A DNA stretch of 64,000 nt from Deltaproteobacteria bacterium (GCA_020852955.1 JADYZW010000016.1:62001-126000); one strand, 5' to 3'; shown: positions 25,567 through 34,549, counted from the stretch's first letter. Numbers and translations are program-made. Notes: generated from the letters alone by a model not told the origin.

Positions 25567-25695
25567 ACGGGACCGACGGCACCGGAAACCGCAGCGCCTC
25601 GCGCGGCGGCGAGCTCGACGAACGCGGCGTCCTCGTGGAAGACATCCCAGGACTGATGGCACGATTTCGGGCGGCGGGCCGCGGCCGGACGCGAG

Positions 25696-26076
25696 TCACC
25701 GCTCGGAGCGCGGGATGCGACGCCCATGGGTCGCCCGCCGGGCCCAGCGTTCCGCCCAGACGTTCAGCGGCGCGAGCAGCGCGCCGAGCGCGCGGCCCTC
25801 GGCGGTCAGATCGTATCCTCCGCCGGCGCGGAGCGCGATCACGCCGACGGCGCGCAACTCGCGCAGACGCTCGTTCAGGACCGTCGGCGACACGGCGTCG
25901 CAGCGCTCCCGGAGCGCGCGGAACGGCAGCGCGCCCGCGCGCAACTCCCAGAGCACCCGCAGCGTCCAGCGGCGGCCGAGCCAGTCGAGGACACGCATCA
26001 CGGGCCGTCCGCTGCGCGCGCCACGGACCGCCCGGCGCCCGACGGTCGCGCTCACGCGTCGTCTCGTGGTAGGCAC
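25696..26076 (-). CDS. HxlR-type winged-helix regulator
   Basis: A 126-residue DNA-binding protein with the HxlR core: LGRRWTLRVLWELRAGALPF, then SPTVLNERLRELRAVGVI and the wing GGGYDLTAEG. The N-terminal cysteine of many redox-sensing HxlR proteins is missing (RPVMRVLDW). It is divergent from the AhpD-like gene with 45 bases between, and the palindrome at 26091-26105 lies in that gap, so it probably controls both genes. Confidence 0.87.
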   Translation of the reverse strand: MPTTRRRVSATVGRRAVRGARSGRPVMRVLDWLGRRWTLRVLWELRAGALPFRALRERCDAVSPTVLNERLRELRAVGVIALRAGGGYDLTAEGRALGALLAPLNVWAERWARRATHGRRIPRSER

Positions 26077-26090
26077 GGGAACGCCATACG

Positions 26091-26105
26091 CTACGGATTA
26101 CGTAG
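26091..26105. promoter_or_regulatory. inverted repeat operator candidate for the HxlR protein
   Basis: CTACGGATTACGTAG has perfect 5-base arms (CTACG/CGTAG) around GATTA and lies in the 45-base gap between the divergent HxlR and AhpD-like genes. Its position and size are as expected for an HxlR dimer site. Confidence 0.5.
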
Positions 26106-26121
26106 CACGAGGAGATCCCCC

Positions 26122-26688
26122 ATGGACAGCCCGCGCATCCCGCCCGTCGAGCCGCCCTACGAGAGCAACGTCATGGACGAGCTCGCCCGCTGGATGCCGC
26201 ACGGCGCCCCGGTCGAGCCGCTGGCGCTGTTCCGCACGCTCGCCCGGCATCTCCCGCTCGCCCGGGCGATGCTGCCGCTCGGCAAGTACCTCCTCGGCCG
26301 CCAGGCCGCGCTCGGCATCCGCGAGCGCGAGATCGTGATCCAGCGCGTCTGCGCCCGCCTCGGGTGCGAGTACGAATGGGGCGTACACGCGGCCTTCTTC
26401 GGCGCGCCGGCGGGCATCGACGCGAAGACCATGGAGGCGACGGTGCTCGGTCGGCCGGACGACAAGGTCTGGCGCGGCACCGACGCGCTGCTCGTCCGCC
26501 TGGTCGACGAGTTGCACTACGGCGCCTGCGTCTCCGACGCGCTCTGGGCCGAGCTCGCCGCGGCCTTCACGCCGCCGCAGCTGCTCGAGATCCTCGTGCT
26601 CGCGGGCTGGTACCACCTGATCGCCTTCGTCGCGAACGGCGCCGGCATCGCGTGCGAAGCGTGGGCGGAGCGGTTTCCGCCGCTCTAG
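26122..26688 (+). CDS. carboxymuconolactone decarboxylase/AhpD-like protein
   Basis: A 188-residue helical protein of the CMD superfamily. The segment REREIVIQRVCARLGCEYEW followed by GVHAAFF is the family core; Cys-x5-Cys replaces the CxxC of AhpD, so peroxidase-reductase activity is doubtful, while His after the second Cys is kept. Start ATG 26122 has GAGGAGA six bases upstream. The divergent HxlR gene suggests regulation by an electrophile or redox signal. Confidence 0.85.
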   Translation: MDSPRIPPVEPPYESNVMDELARWMPHGAPVEPLALFRTLARHLPLARAMLPLGKYLLGRQAALGIREREIVIQRVCARLGCEYEWGVHAAFFGAPAGIDAKTMEATVLGRPDDKVWRGTDALLVRLVDELHYGACVSDALWAELAAAFTPPQLLEILVLAGWYHLIAFVANGAGIACEAWAERFPPL

Positions 26689-26754
26689 GCGGTCGCCTGG
26701 ACATCGCCGGCGGCCCGGTCTACCACCTCCGACGCCCCACGAGAGGAGACGTAC

Positions 26755-27780
26755 GTGCGCCTGGGCCTCACCATCGGATACTCCGGAGCGACGATGGCGC
26801 TCGACATGCCGCTCATCGAGGAGGCCGACCGGCTCGGCTTCCACTCGGTGTGGTCGGCCGAAGCGTACGGCTCCGACGCCGTGACGCCGCTCGCGTGGAT
26901 CGCCGCGCGCACGAAGCGGATCCACGTCGCGAGCGGCATCATGCAGATGCCGGCGCGCACCCCCGCGATGACCGCCATGACCGCGACGACGCTCGACCAG
27001 CTGTCGGGCGGCCGGTTCCTTCTCGGCCTCGGCGTCTCGGGCCCGCAGGTGGTCGAAGGCTGGCACGGGCAACCGTACGGGAAGCCGCTCGTGAAGACGC
27101 GGGAATACATCGAGATCGTCCGCAAGATCTGGGCGCGCGAGCGGCCCGTCGAACACCAGGGCGAGCACTACCAGATCCCCTACGGCGGACCCGGCGCGAC
27201 CGGTCTCGGCAAGCCGCTCAAGAGCATCCTCCACGGACGCCGGATCCCGATCTACGTCGCCGCCATCGGCCCGAAAAGCGTCGAGCAGGCGGCCGAGATC
27301 GCCGACGGCTGGCTGCCGATCTGGTACTCGCCGCACCGCGCGCGCGTCTTCGCGCCGGCGCTCGACGCGGGGTTCGCGCGCGCCGGCGGCGGGAAGTCGC
27401 TCGCGACGTTCGACATCGCGGCCTCGGTGAACGTCGTCATGGGCCCCGATGTGCAGAAGTGCCTCGGCTACGTGAAGCCCGGACTCGCGCTCTACATCGG
27501 CGGCATGGGCGCGCGCGGCAAAAACTTCTACAACGACCTCGCGTGCCGCTACGGCTTCGAGGAGGCGGCGAAGAAGATCCAGAACCTCTACCTCGCCGGC
27601 AAGAAGGACGAGGCGGCCGCGGCGGTGCCGGACGAGCTCGCCGACGAGGTCTCCCTGGTCGGCTCGCCCGAGCGCATCCGCGATCGCCTGCAGGCGTGGC
27701 GCGAGTCGGGCGTCACCACCGTCGTCCTCGGCACGCGCCAGGTCGACGCCCTGCGCGTCCTCGCGGCGGCCGCCGCCTGA
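26755..27780 (+). CDS. luciferase-like (LLM class) F420-dependent oxidoreductase
   Basis: A 341-residue TIM-barrel flavin/F420 enzyme. Starting from GTG 26755, with GAGAGGAG at 26741-26748. Family blocks visible are [39 protein letters not shown], and the C-terminal [18 protein letters not shown]. Coenzyme (F420 or FMN) cannot be distinguished by eye. It is 66 bases after the AhpD-like gene and on the same strand, possibly in the same HxlR-controlled unit. Confidence 0.9.
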   Translation: MRLGLTIGYSGATMALDMPLIEEADRLGFHSVWSAEAYGSDAVTPLAWIAARTKRIHVASGIMQMPARTPAMTAMTATTLDQLSGGRFLLGLGVSGPQVVEGWHGQPYGKPLVKTREYIEIVRKIWARERPVEHQGEHYQIPYGGPGATGLGKPLKSILHGRRIPIYVAAIGPKSVEQAAEIADGWLPIWYSPHRARVFAPALDAGFARAGGGKSLATFDIAASVNVVMGPDVQKCLGYVKPGLALYIGGMGARGKNFYNDLACRYGFEEAAKKIQNLYLAGKKDEAAAAVPDELADEVSLVGSPERIRDRLQAWRESGVTTVVLGTRQVDALRVLAAAAA

Positions 27781-27790
27781 CGCCCGCACC

Positions 27791-27852
27791 GCCGCGCGCG
27801 GAGCGGCGCCGCCGCGCGCGGAGCGTGAGCGGCCACGCGCGGAGCGTGAGCG
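27791..27852 (+). repeat. three tandem copies of a 20-21 bp repeat
   Basis: The unit GCCGCGCGCGGAGCGTGAGCG occurs at 27811-27831, with a one-base variant at 27832-27852 and a shorter, divergent copy at 27791-27810. It lies just after the luciferase-like gene. The rest of the gap up to 28022 holds no ORF of note. Probably a slippage repeat. Confidence 0.75.
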
Positions 27853-28022
27853 GCCCCGGTCCGGAGCCCCCGGTCTGCGGCCCGCGTACCCGCGCCCGAC
27901 GCGTTTTCCGTTGACACGCGAAACGCGCGGCGAGTAGAAGCCGCCGAGCGCGCGCGTCGGCGTCCCCTCACCGCGGCGGGGCGGCGCGCTGTCCCGCCGC
28001 CCAATGGGAAGTGGAGGAGACG

Positions 28023-29039
28023 ATGCGGAGGATTCTGCGCTTCGGCACGGCAGCGGCGGCCGTCGGCGTGCTCGTCCTGGCATGGAGCGCGGTGGCGCGC
28101 GCCCAGCCGTGCATGATCTTCGTGCACGGCAAGCAGACCGACACCAACACCTACACCAACTGGAGCTCGGCGCGGAACTACTGGAAGAACGGCTCGAACG
28201 ACTTCATCCAGGCCGCGACGAAGAACTTCGCGACCTCTTACTACGTGATCGGCTACAACGGCACCCGGCCGTACTACGAATCGCAATCGGCCGGCGAGGT
28301 CGCCACCGAGATCGTCAACGCGACCAACGGCGGCGCCGACGGCGGCGGCAACCGCTGCGCCCGGACCTACGCCCAGGGCGGAACTTTCTGGGTGATCGCC
28401 CACAGCATGGGCGGCGCGGTCATGGACTTCATCCTCGGCAACAACGACGCGACCGATCCGAACTACAACTTCAGCGGCCCCTTCGACCAGGTGGCCCAGC
28501 GGCTCAGCATGGCGATCACCACCGGCGGGGCGCACCGCGGTTCACAGGGCGCCGACGCCGTCTGCGGCCAGGGCAACATCCTCTGCAACTTCATCGCGTC
28601 CTTCATCCAGAGCTGCGACGACGCGACCTACTGGCTGCGCAGCGCCGACGCCGTGCAGGTCCGGACGTTCTCGAACGCTCCGGCGCGCAACGTGCACCTG
28701 ACCGGCGGCTACGAGGCGATCTTCGGAGCCAGTGCGTGCTTGAGCGGCGAAGACGACGGCATCGTGCAGTACGCGTCGATCTACGCCTGCAACGGCAGCG
28801 CCACCGCGAGCTACAACAACTCGAACGCGTGCTCGAACTCGTCGAAACAGGAATCCTCGGGGTTCTTCAATCTCGACGCGGCCCACGAGAACCATTCCGA
28901 CGAGCGCGACAACAGCGACTCGGACGCGCGGCGCGCCATCCCCACCGGCATCTGGACGTGCGGAGGGTCGCCGTGCGCTCCAAACACGCAGGTCCAGTCG
29001 TCGATGACCACCGGCCGCTTCGTGAGCATCCTCTACTGA
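28023..29039 (+). CDS. secreted alpha/beta hydrolase, lipase-like
   Basis: A 338-residue protein with signal peptide (MRRILRFGTAAAAVGVLVLA, cleavage after ARA). The mature enzyme opens CMIFVHGKQTDT (oxyanion strand), has the nucleophile elbow IAHSMGGAVMDF, and a late His candidate in AAHENHSD. About ten cysteines and many Asn, Ser and Thr suggest a disulfide-stabilised extracellular enzyme. GGAGGAG lies just before ATG 28023. Natural substrate unknown; triglyceride or ester hydrolysis is likely. It is followed by a gene that may encode a helper protein. Confidence 0.85.
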   Translation: MRRILRFGTAAAAVGVLVLAWSAVARAQPCMIFVHGKQTDTNTYTNWSSARNYWKNGSNDFIQAATKNFATSYYVIGYNGTRPYYESQSAGEVATEIVNATNGGADGGGNRCARTYAQGGTFWVIAHSMGGAVMDFILGNNDATDPNYNFSGPFDQVAQRLSMAITTGGAHRGSQGADAVCGQGNILCNFIASFIQSCDDATYWLRSADAVQVRTFSNAPARNVHLTGGYEAIFGASACLSGEDDGIVQYASIYACNGSATASYNNSNACSNSSKQESSGFFNLDAAHENHSDERDNSDSDARRAIPTGIWTCGGSPCAPNTQVQSSMTTGRFVSILY

Positions 29040-29064
29040 CCGACCGATCGCGGGACGGCGGGCC

Positions 29065-30246
29065 ATGCCGGCCGTCCCGACGTGCCGCATGCCCTCGTCC
29101 CGCTCCCTCGCGCCGATCGCCGCACTCATCGTCGCCTTCGCGCTCGGCCTCCTGGCGACGCGGCGGCCGCCGGCCGGATCCGCGCCGGAACCCGTCGCGA
29201 TCGCCTCGGAGGCCCCGACCGCGCTCGAGCTCGCGGCGGCGCCGTCGCCCTCCCCTTCGGTCGTACGGCGCACCGTCCGCACGGAAACCGAGGTCGCGCC
29301 GGCGGGCGTCGCGCCGGAGGTGCGCACGCTCGCCGGCGCCGCGGCCGACGACTACGCGCGACGGGCGCGTTTCCCGCGCTCGTCGCAACCGCTCGAGGAC
29401 GGCGTCGATCCGATCGTCCGCGATCGCGAGGTGACGCCGGGCAGGAGCATGGGCCCGGAAGGGCGGCGCCCGACGCTCGTCGTCTGGCCGGAGAAGACCG
29501 GTTTCGAAGCGCCCGCCCCCATCGTCGTGCACGCGTACCTCGTGCACGACGACCGCAAGGTGGATCCGCGCGCCCTGCGCGGCGAGATCCGCACGCAGCA
29601 CGGCGGCGTGCTCGCCGCGCTCGAGTTCCACGACGACGGCGCGCACGGCGACGCGATCGCCAACGATCTCGTCTACACCGCGCTCGTGGCTCCCGGCCGC
29701 GAGCGCACGCTCGATTTCAAGGGCGCGCAGCTCGTCGAGGTCCGGGCCGAGACCAAGACCGGCGAGGAGCGCATCGCGACCTCGGGCTTCCTCTACAACG
29801 TCCCTCTCGCCCACCTGACCGGCCGCTATCGGGACGAGGTCGTCGATGGAAATCTCGTCATCCGGGCCGAGGTGCAGGTCGACGCCGCCGCCCGCTTCCA
29901 CCTCGAGGCGACGCTCGGCGAATCCGACGGGACGCCGCTCGCGTGGGCGCAGAACGCGCAGATGCTCGACGCTGGCACCGGGTGGATCGCGCTCACGTAC
30001 TGGGGTCTGATCCTCCGCGAACGGGGAGCCGCCGGCCCGTACCGGCTGTCGTCCGTCGCCTTGTCGACGACGGGTGAAATGCCCAATCAGAAGAACGACG
30101 TCGTCTCCGGCGCCTACGTGACGCAGGCGCATCCCGTGACGGCCTTCAGCGATCGCCCCTACAACGACCCGGATCTGCTCGACGCGGCGGCGCGGCTGCG
30201 CGCAGAGACGCCGGTCGCCGGGCTCGAGGCCGGCGCCGCGCGCTGA
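29065..30246 (+). CDS. membrane-anchored protein, possible helper of the adjacent lipase
   Basis: A 393-residue protein with one N-terminal membrane helix (LAPIAALIVAFALGLLATRR), a Pro/Ala-rich spacer, then beta-rich extracytoplasmic domains. EFHDDGAHGDAIANDLVYTA is the DDG..GD..A.D.xYT signature of choice-of-anchor-X/immunoglobulin-like domains. It begins 26 bases after the lipase-like gene. The anchor-spacer-domain layout recalls lipase foldases, but no foldase motif is seen, so this is speculation. ATG 29065 or ATG 29089 could be the start. Confidence 0.65.
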   Translation: MPAVPTCRMPSSRSLAPIAALIVAFALGLLATRRPPAGSAPEPVAIASEAPTALELAAAPSPSPSVVRRTVRTETEVAPAGVAPEVRTLAGAAADDYARRARFPRSSQPLEDGVDPIVRDREVTPGRSMGPEGRRPTLVVWPEKTGFEAPAPIVVHAYLVHDDRKVDPRALRGEIRTQHGGVLAALEFHDDGAHGDAIANDLVYTALVAPGRERTLDFKGAQLVEVRAETKTGEERIATSGFLYNVPLAHLTGRYRDEVVDGNLVIRAEVQVDAAARFHLEATLGESDGTPLAWAQNAQMLDAGTGWIALTYWGLILRERGAAGPYRLSSVALSTTGEMPNQKNDVVSGAYVTQAHPVTAFSDRPYNDPDLLDAAARLRAETPVAGLEAGAAR

Positions 30247-30267
30247 CCGGCCGCGCGCGAGCACGCG

Positions 30268-30513
30268 ATGGCACGTCGGCTCGTCGTCGCGTTCGTTCCG
30301 GCGGCGCTCCTCCTGATCGCGGCGGTGGCGACCCGGCTGCTCGCGGCGCGACCCGAAGCGGTATGCCTCCTCGCCGCCCCTCCGCTCGCCGCCCTCGTCG
30401 TCGGGCCGCGGACGCGCGCGCTCGTCGTGGCGGCGGTCGTCGAGCTCGCGCTCCTCGCGCCGCTGCACGCGTTCGTGACGTTGCTCCGCGCCGCGCGCCT
30501 CGAAGGAGGCTGA
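30268..30513 (+). CDS. small hydrophobic membrane protein
   Basis: An 81-residue protein of two to three hydrophobic helices (VVAFVPAALLLIAAVATRLL and ALVVAAVVELALLAPLHAFV). It follows the previous gene by 21 bases and may be co-transcribed. No family recognised; the ribosome binding site is weak. Confidence 0.5.
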   Translation: MARRLVVAFVPAALLLIAAVATRLLAARPEAVCLLAAPPLAALVVGPRTRALVVAAVVELALLAPLHAFVTLLRAARLEGG

Positions 30514-30599
30514 TGCGGCGTTCCGGCTTGACTATCCCCACGGACGCAAGTACGCGCAGCTCCGATCGGACGCTCCGACTCGGGGCAAGGAGGACCGGT

Positions 30600-31301
30600 A
30601 TGACGAGGTGCACCTGGCGGAGGATCGGAGGCGTGGCGGCGCTCACCCTCGCGCTCGCCCTCGACGGTTGCGCGGCGCGCCCGACGCGCGGCGGCTTCAA
30701 CTGCGATCGACGCTGGGGCGGCGGCACGATCGGCGGCGCCCTCACCGGCGCGGCGATCGGCGGCGGCGTCGGCGGCGGGATCGTGGCGACCTCCGGTGAA
30801 ACCGAGCGGCAGGCCGAGGACTACGCGACCGCGATCGGCATCGGCGCCGTCAGCGGCGCCCTCCTCGGCGGCCTCTTCGGACACTGCGCGTTCGACCCTC
30901 CGCACGAAGAAGAGCCGCCGCCGCCACCTCCGGCGCCGCCGCCGCCTCCCCCGGTCGTGAAGAAGAAGATCGTGCTCCGCGGCGTGAACTTCGACTTCGA
31001 CAAGGCAACCATCCGGCCGGATGCGGCCGACATCCTCGACGAGGCGGCGCGCATCCTTCGCGACGCGCCCGAGGTGCTGGTGTCGGTCGACGGTCACACC
31101 GACGCGCGCGGCACCGACGCCTACAACGAACGCCTCTCCGAACGGCGCGCCGACGCGGTCGTCGATCGCCTCGCCCGCCTCGGCGTGAGCCCGGGCCGCC
31201 TCCAGGCGCGCGGCCTCGGCGAGTCGCGCCCGGTCGCGAGCAACGACACCGAGGAAGGGCGCGCCCAGAACCGGCGCGTCGAGCTGAACCCCCTCCGCTG
31301 A
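30600..31301 (+). CDS. OmpA-family outer membrane lipoprotein with glycine-zipper segment
   Basis: A 233-residue lipoprotein. The signal ends in LALDGC, a good lipobox. Next are two glycine-zipper stretches (GGALTGAAIGGGVGGG and GAVSGALLGGLFG) that would insert in a membrane, a proline-rich hinge (PPPPPPAPPPPPP), and a C-terminal OmpA peptidoglycan-binding domain (VNFDFDKATIRPDA, VDGHTDARGTDAYN, NRRVELNP). It should tether the outer membrane to the cell wall. Start ATG 30600 is preceded by AAGGAGGA. The frame is open further upstream, but without a signal peptide. Confidence 0.9.
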   Translation: MTRCTWRRIGGVAALTLALALDGCAARPTRGGFNCDRRWGGGTIGGALTGAAIGGGVGGGIVATSGETERQAEDYATAIGIGAVSGALLGGLFGHCAFDPPHEEEPPPPPPAPPPPPPVVKKKIVLRGVNFDFDKATIRPDAADILDEAARILRDAPEVLVSVDGHTDARGTDAYNERLSERRADAVVDRLARLGVSPGRLQARGLGESRPVASNDTEEGRAQNRRVELNPLR

Positions 31302-31304
31302 ACG

Positions 31305-31349
31305 AACGTTGCGCGGCGCCTGACGACCGTCGAGGCGCCGCGCAACGTT
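31305..31349 (+). terminator. 17-bp perfect hairpin after the OmpA-like gene
   Basis: AACGTTGCGCGGCGCCT (31305-31321) is exactly complementary to AGGCGCCGCGCAACGTT (31333-31349) around an 11-base loop that itself pairs (CGAC/GTCG). It starts four bases after the stop codon. No T-run follows, so it may act as a weak terminator or a 3' mRNA stabiliser. Confidence 0.6.
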
Positions 31350-31405
31350 GCATCGCCCGGGAACAATCACTACACAGGGGCGACATCGACGAGAGGAGGC
31401 CACCT

Positions 31406-31732
31406 ATGGCCGATGTCCAACAGGTCAGCGACGACACGTTCCACTCCGAGGTTCTGCAGGCGCCCGTGCCGGTCCTCATCGACTTCTGGGCCCCCTGGTG
31501 CGGGCCGTGTCGCGCCATCGCCCCCATCGTCGAAGAGCTCGCGGGTACCTACGGCGGGAAGCTGAAGGTCGTGAAGATGAACGTCGACGACAACCCCGAT
31601 ACGCCCCAGAAGTACGGCGTCCGGGGCATCCCGAACCTCATCATCTTCAAGGGGGGCGCGGTGCAGGAGCAGATCGTCGGCATGGTGCCGAAGACGCAGC
31701 TCGTCAAGGCCATCGAGAAGGTCGTCGCGTAG
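31406..31732 (+). CDS. trxA: thioredoxin
   Basis: A 108-residue thioredoxin that reduces protein disulfides in the cytoplasm. The active site is FWAPWCGPCRAIAP and the cis-proline loop is GVRGIPNLIIF. GAGAGGAGG before ATG 31406 is a strong ribosome binding site. It stands alone between a strong hairpin upstream and a convergent hydrolase gene downstream. Confidence 0.96.
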   Translation: MADVQQVSDDTFHSEVLQAPVPVLIDFWAPWCGPCRAIAPIVEELAGTYGGKLKVVKMNVDDNPDTPQKYGVRGIPNLIIFKGGAVQEQIVGMVPKTQLVKAIEKVVA

Positions 31733-31760
31733 CGCCTCCCGTCCGGCGCCGGCGCTACGC
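31727..31760. terminator. bidirectional terminator candidate between trxA and a hydrolase gene
   Basis: GCGTAGCGCC (31727-31736) pairs perfectly with GGCGCTACGC (31751-31760) across a 14-base loop. The arms include the stop codons of both convergent genes, so one hairpin could terminate transcription from both sides. No T-runs. Confidence 0.5.
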
Positions 31761-32951
31761 CGCGTCGGAGCGCGAGGGCAGGAAGCCGGTCGTCGCCAGC
31801 GCCTCCACCAGGAGGTCGCGCACGGCGGCTTCGAAGAGAAACGACACGTGGCCGCCGTCGTAGAGCAGCAAGCGCGGCTCGTCCCAGTGCCGCCATAGGG
31901 CTCGCGTCTGGCCGGGAGGCGCGAGCGTGTCCCCGGCGGCGCCGAAGAGGAAGCGGCGCGGCTTCGCGACGCGCGGCGCGACGGCGAGCGGAGAGACGAC
32001 CCGCAGGAGGGTGGCGACGTCCTCCCAGGGGAAGCCGAGCCGCTCGGTCGCCTGCACGAGCGGACCGCGCAGGTTCCAGCGCATCAACCCGGCGAAATCG
32101 ACCGCGGGGATCCCGACGACGACGCAATCGAGCGTCGCTTCGAGCGAGGCGACGAGCGCGCTCGTACATCCGCCGAGCGAGAGGCCGTAGACCCCGATCG
32201 CCGGCGCGCCCTCGTGACGCAACCAATCGATCAGGCGTCGAACGTCCCATACCGTTTGCGCCACCGCGTGCACCGTGTCGACGAAATCTCCGGTCATGAA
32301 CCCGTCGCCGCCGCGCCGCCCCACGCGCCGCGGGCCATGGAACGGAACCACCGGGATGGCGACGTTCACGCCGAGGGAATGGTGCAGCCAGCGCGCCCGG
32401 AAGCCGAGGAAGTCGACGCTCGGATCGCCCATGCGATAGGCGGCCGCGCAGACGATCCACGGGCGGGGCGGACCGGGATGGCGCAGGAGCCAGGCATGCG
32501 CCGTCAGATTGGGAGCGCTCGCGAGCCAGCGCTCGCGGCCCGGCTCGCCCTCGGCCGGGGAATAGCCGCTCTCGAAGCGGAGATGTTGATACGGTCCGCC
32601 GCGCGCCGCGAGATCGTCGACGGCGACCTCGCGCAGCGGCGGCGGCGTCTCGTGGTACGTCACGGGATCGTCGAGCCAGCCGCGCGCCCGAAAGAACGCC
32701 ACGGCCTCCTGCGTTTCCGCGCGGAGCCGGCCGACGTCGAAGAACGCCGACGACTCACCGACCAGGAACTCGCTCGCGAAGAACAGTTCGTCGGCCGCCG
32801 TCTTGAGGCGCCGCATCCAGCCGGAACCGGTCCCGTCCGGAGGCGCGCCTCCCTGGTCGCCCTGCTCCGCGAGCCAGCGACAGCCGAGAACGAACGGCAG
32901 CGCGACCGATCGCAACGCCATCTCGGCGCCGTGGCTCACCCACGAGGACAT
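31755..32951 (-). CDS. alpha/beta hydrolase (ABHD18-like), second copy
   Basis: A 398-residue paralogue of the hydrolase at 17.4-18.5 kb. Shared blocks are NLTAHAWLLRHPGPPRPWIV (against NHTAHAWVLRHPHSTADWLI), the elbow YGLSLGGCTSALVASLEA (against YGLSLGAYTAALVATLEE) and the His block YDGGHVSFLF. It is divergent from a WS/DGAT gene, with 89 bases between, whereas the first copy is upstream of its WS/DGAT on the same strand. The repeated pairing implies a shared role in storage lipid metabolism. Confidence 0.85.
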   Translation of the reverse strand: MSSWVSHGAEMALRSVALPFVLGCRWLAEQGDQGGAPPDGTGSGWMRRLKTAADELFFASEFLVGESSAFFDVGRLRAETQEAVAFFRARGWLDDPVTYHETPPPLREVAVDDLAARGGPYQHLRFESGYSPAEGEPGRERWLASAPNLTAHAWLLRHPGPPRPWIVCAAAYRMGDPSVDFLGFRARWLHHSLGVNVAIPVVPFHGPRRVGRRGGDGFMTGDFVDTVHAVAQTVWDVRRLIDWLRHEGAPAIGVYGLSLGGCTSALVASLEATLDCVVVGIPAVDFAGLMRWNLRGPLVQATERLGFPWEDVATLLRVVSPLAVAPRVAKPRRFLFGAAGDTLAPPGQTRALWRHWDEPRLLLYDGGHVSFLFEAAVRDLLVEALATTGFLPSRSDAA

Positions 32952-33040
32952 CGGGAAACGCGCCTAGCATCGTCCCGGGCTTCCGGGCAATCGGCACCGC
33001 GCTTGACTCGTCGCACGCCCTGACTTACGCCGACGCTCTC

Positions 33041-34549
33041 GTGAGCCCCCCGCACTACACGCGACTGTCGGCTCAGGACTATTCCTTTCTGGTCTTCGAG
33101 ACGCCGACCGTGCACATGCACGTCGCCGCGACGCAGATCTTCGCGTCCGGACCGCTCAAGACCGCCGACGGCGGCATCGACATCGCCGCCTTCAAGCGCG
33201 CGATCGGCGCGGTCCTCCATCAGATCCCGCGCTACCGCCAGCGCCTGGCGTGGACCCCGATCGAAGGGCATCCGGTCTGGGTGGACGACCGTCAATTCAA
33301 CCTCGACTACCACATCCGCCATACGGCGCTGCCACGCCCCGGCGGCGAAGAGGAGCTCAAACGGCTCTCGGCGCGGGTCATGGCGCAGCAACTCGACCGC
33401 GCCCGGCCGCTCTGGGAAACGTGGGTGGTCGAGGGCCTCCAGGGCGATCGCTTCGCGGTCATCAACAAGATCCACCATTGCATGCTGGACGGACAGGCGG
33501 GCGTCGACCTGGCCCAGATCCTGCTCTCGCCGTTCGCCGAGTACGAGCCGAAGGAAGCGCCGCAATATCTGCCGCGAACGCGTCCGTCCGGCTGGCAGCT
33601 CTTCCGCGACGCCGCGCTCCGGCGTCTGACGCTGCCGTTGCAGGCGATCCGAGGGCTCGGCGAGCTGCAGAGCGAGACCGCGAGCATGGGGAGCGAATTG
33701 CTGGTGCGGCTCCGCGCCGTCGCCAACCTCCTCGGATGGGCCGTACGTCCGGCGTCGGAGACGCCCTTCAACGGGCGCCTCGGTCCGCACCGGCGTTTCG
33801 ACTGGCTCGGCATGCCGTTCGCCGACTTCAAGGCGACGGCCAAAGCGCTCGGCTGCACGATCAACGATCTGGTGCTCGCGACCGTCACCGGCGCCGTGCG
33901 CGAGTTCTTGATGGCGCACCACGTCCGGCCCGACGAGATCGACTTCTGCGTCTCGGCGCCGGTGAGCGTCCGTCGCGAGGCCGAACGCGGCCGGCTCGGC
34001 AATCGCGTATCGTCGTGGATCCTGCAGCTGCCGATCGGCGAGCCCGATCCGGGACGCCGCCTGGCGGCCATCCAGCGCGTGACCCAGGACCTGAAAGCGT
34101 CGAACCAGGCGCTCGGCGTCGAGACGATGATGGCGATCGCCGAGTGGACGCCGACCGTCCTGCTGTCGCTCGGCGCGCGCGCCGCCTCGGGGCCCATCAA
34201 CATGATCGTCACCAACGTCCCCGGACCGCAGATCCCGCTCTACATGTTGGGGGCGCGCCTCCTCGAGCTCTATCCGCAGGTCCCGCTCCTCGAGAATACC
34301 GGCCTCGGCATCGCGATCTTCAGCTACGACGGGAAGCTCTTCTGGGGCTTCAACGCCGACTACGAGCTGGTGCCCGACTTGCGGAGCTTCGTGAAGGCGA
34401 TCGATCGCTCGTTCCGCGACCTCGCCGCGCTCGCGTCGGCCGCGCGCACGCAACCCGATGCCGCGCGCGGCGCCGATTCCGCCGCGCGCGGCGCCGACCA
34501 GCCGACGGAGCGCGACGGCATGCCGCGCAAGCGCGCCGTATCGCCGTAG
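33041..34549 (+). CDS. wax ester synthase/diacylglycerol acyltransferase (WS/DGAT), copy 2
   Basis: A 502-residue WS/DGAT with HHCMLDG at residues 145-151 as catalytic motif, NDLVLATVTGAVREF in the second half and MIVTNVPGPQIPLYM near the C-terminus. It starts with GTG 33041; the N-terminus YTRLSAQDYSFLVFETPTVH aligns with copy 1 but the two are clearly divergent. Compared with copy 1 it carries a C-terminal Ala/Arg-rich tail of about 35 residues. It makes wax esters or triacylglycerol from acyl-CoA. Confidence 0.95.
   Translation: MSPPHYTRLSAQDYSFLVFETPTVHMHVAATQIFASGPLKTADGGIDIAAFKRAIGAVLHQIPRYRQRLAWTPIEGHPVWVDDRQFNLDYHIRHTALPRPGGEEELKRLSARVMAQQLDRARPLWETWVVEGLQGDRFAVINKIHHCMLDGQAGVDLAQILLSPFAEYEPKEAPQYLPRTRPSGWQLFRDAALRRLTLPLQAIRGLGELQSETASMGSELLVRLRAVANLLGWAVRPASETPFNGRLGPHRRFDWLGMPFADFKATAKALGCTINDLVLATVTGAVREFLMAHHVRPDEIDFCVSAPVSVRREAERGRLGNRVSSWILQLPIGEPDPGRRLAAIQRVTQDLKASNQALGVETMMAIAEWTPTVLLSLGARAASGPINMIVTNVPGPQIPLYMLGARLLELYPQVPLLENTGLGIAIFSYDGKLFWGFNADYELVPDLRSFVKAIDRSFRDLAALASAARTQPDAARGADSAARGADQPTERDGMPRKRAVSP

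Noticed and set aside
27791..27852. Possible CRISPR-like repeat
   Set aside because: Units are directly adjacent without spacers and no cas genes are present.
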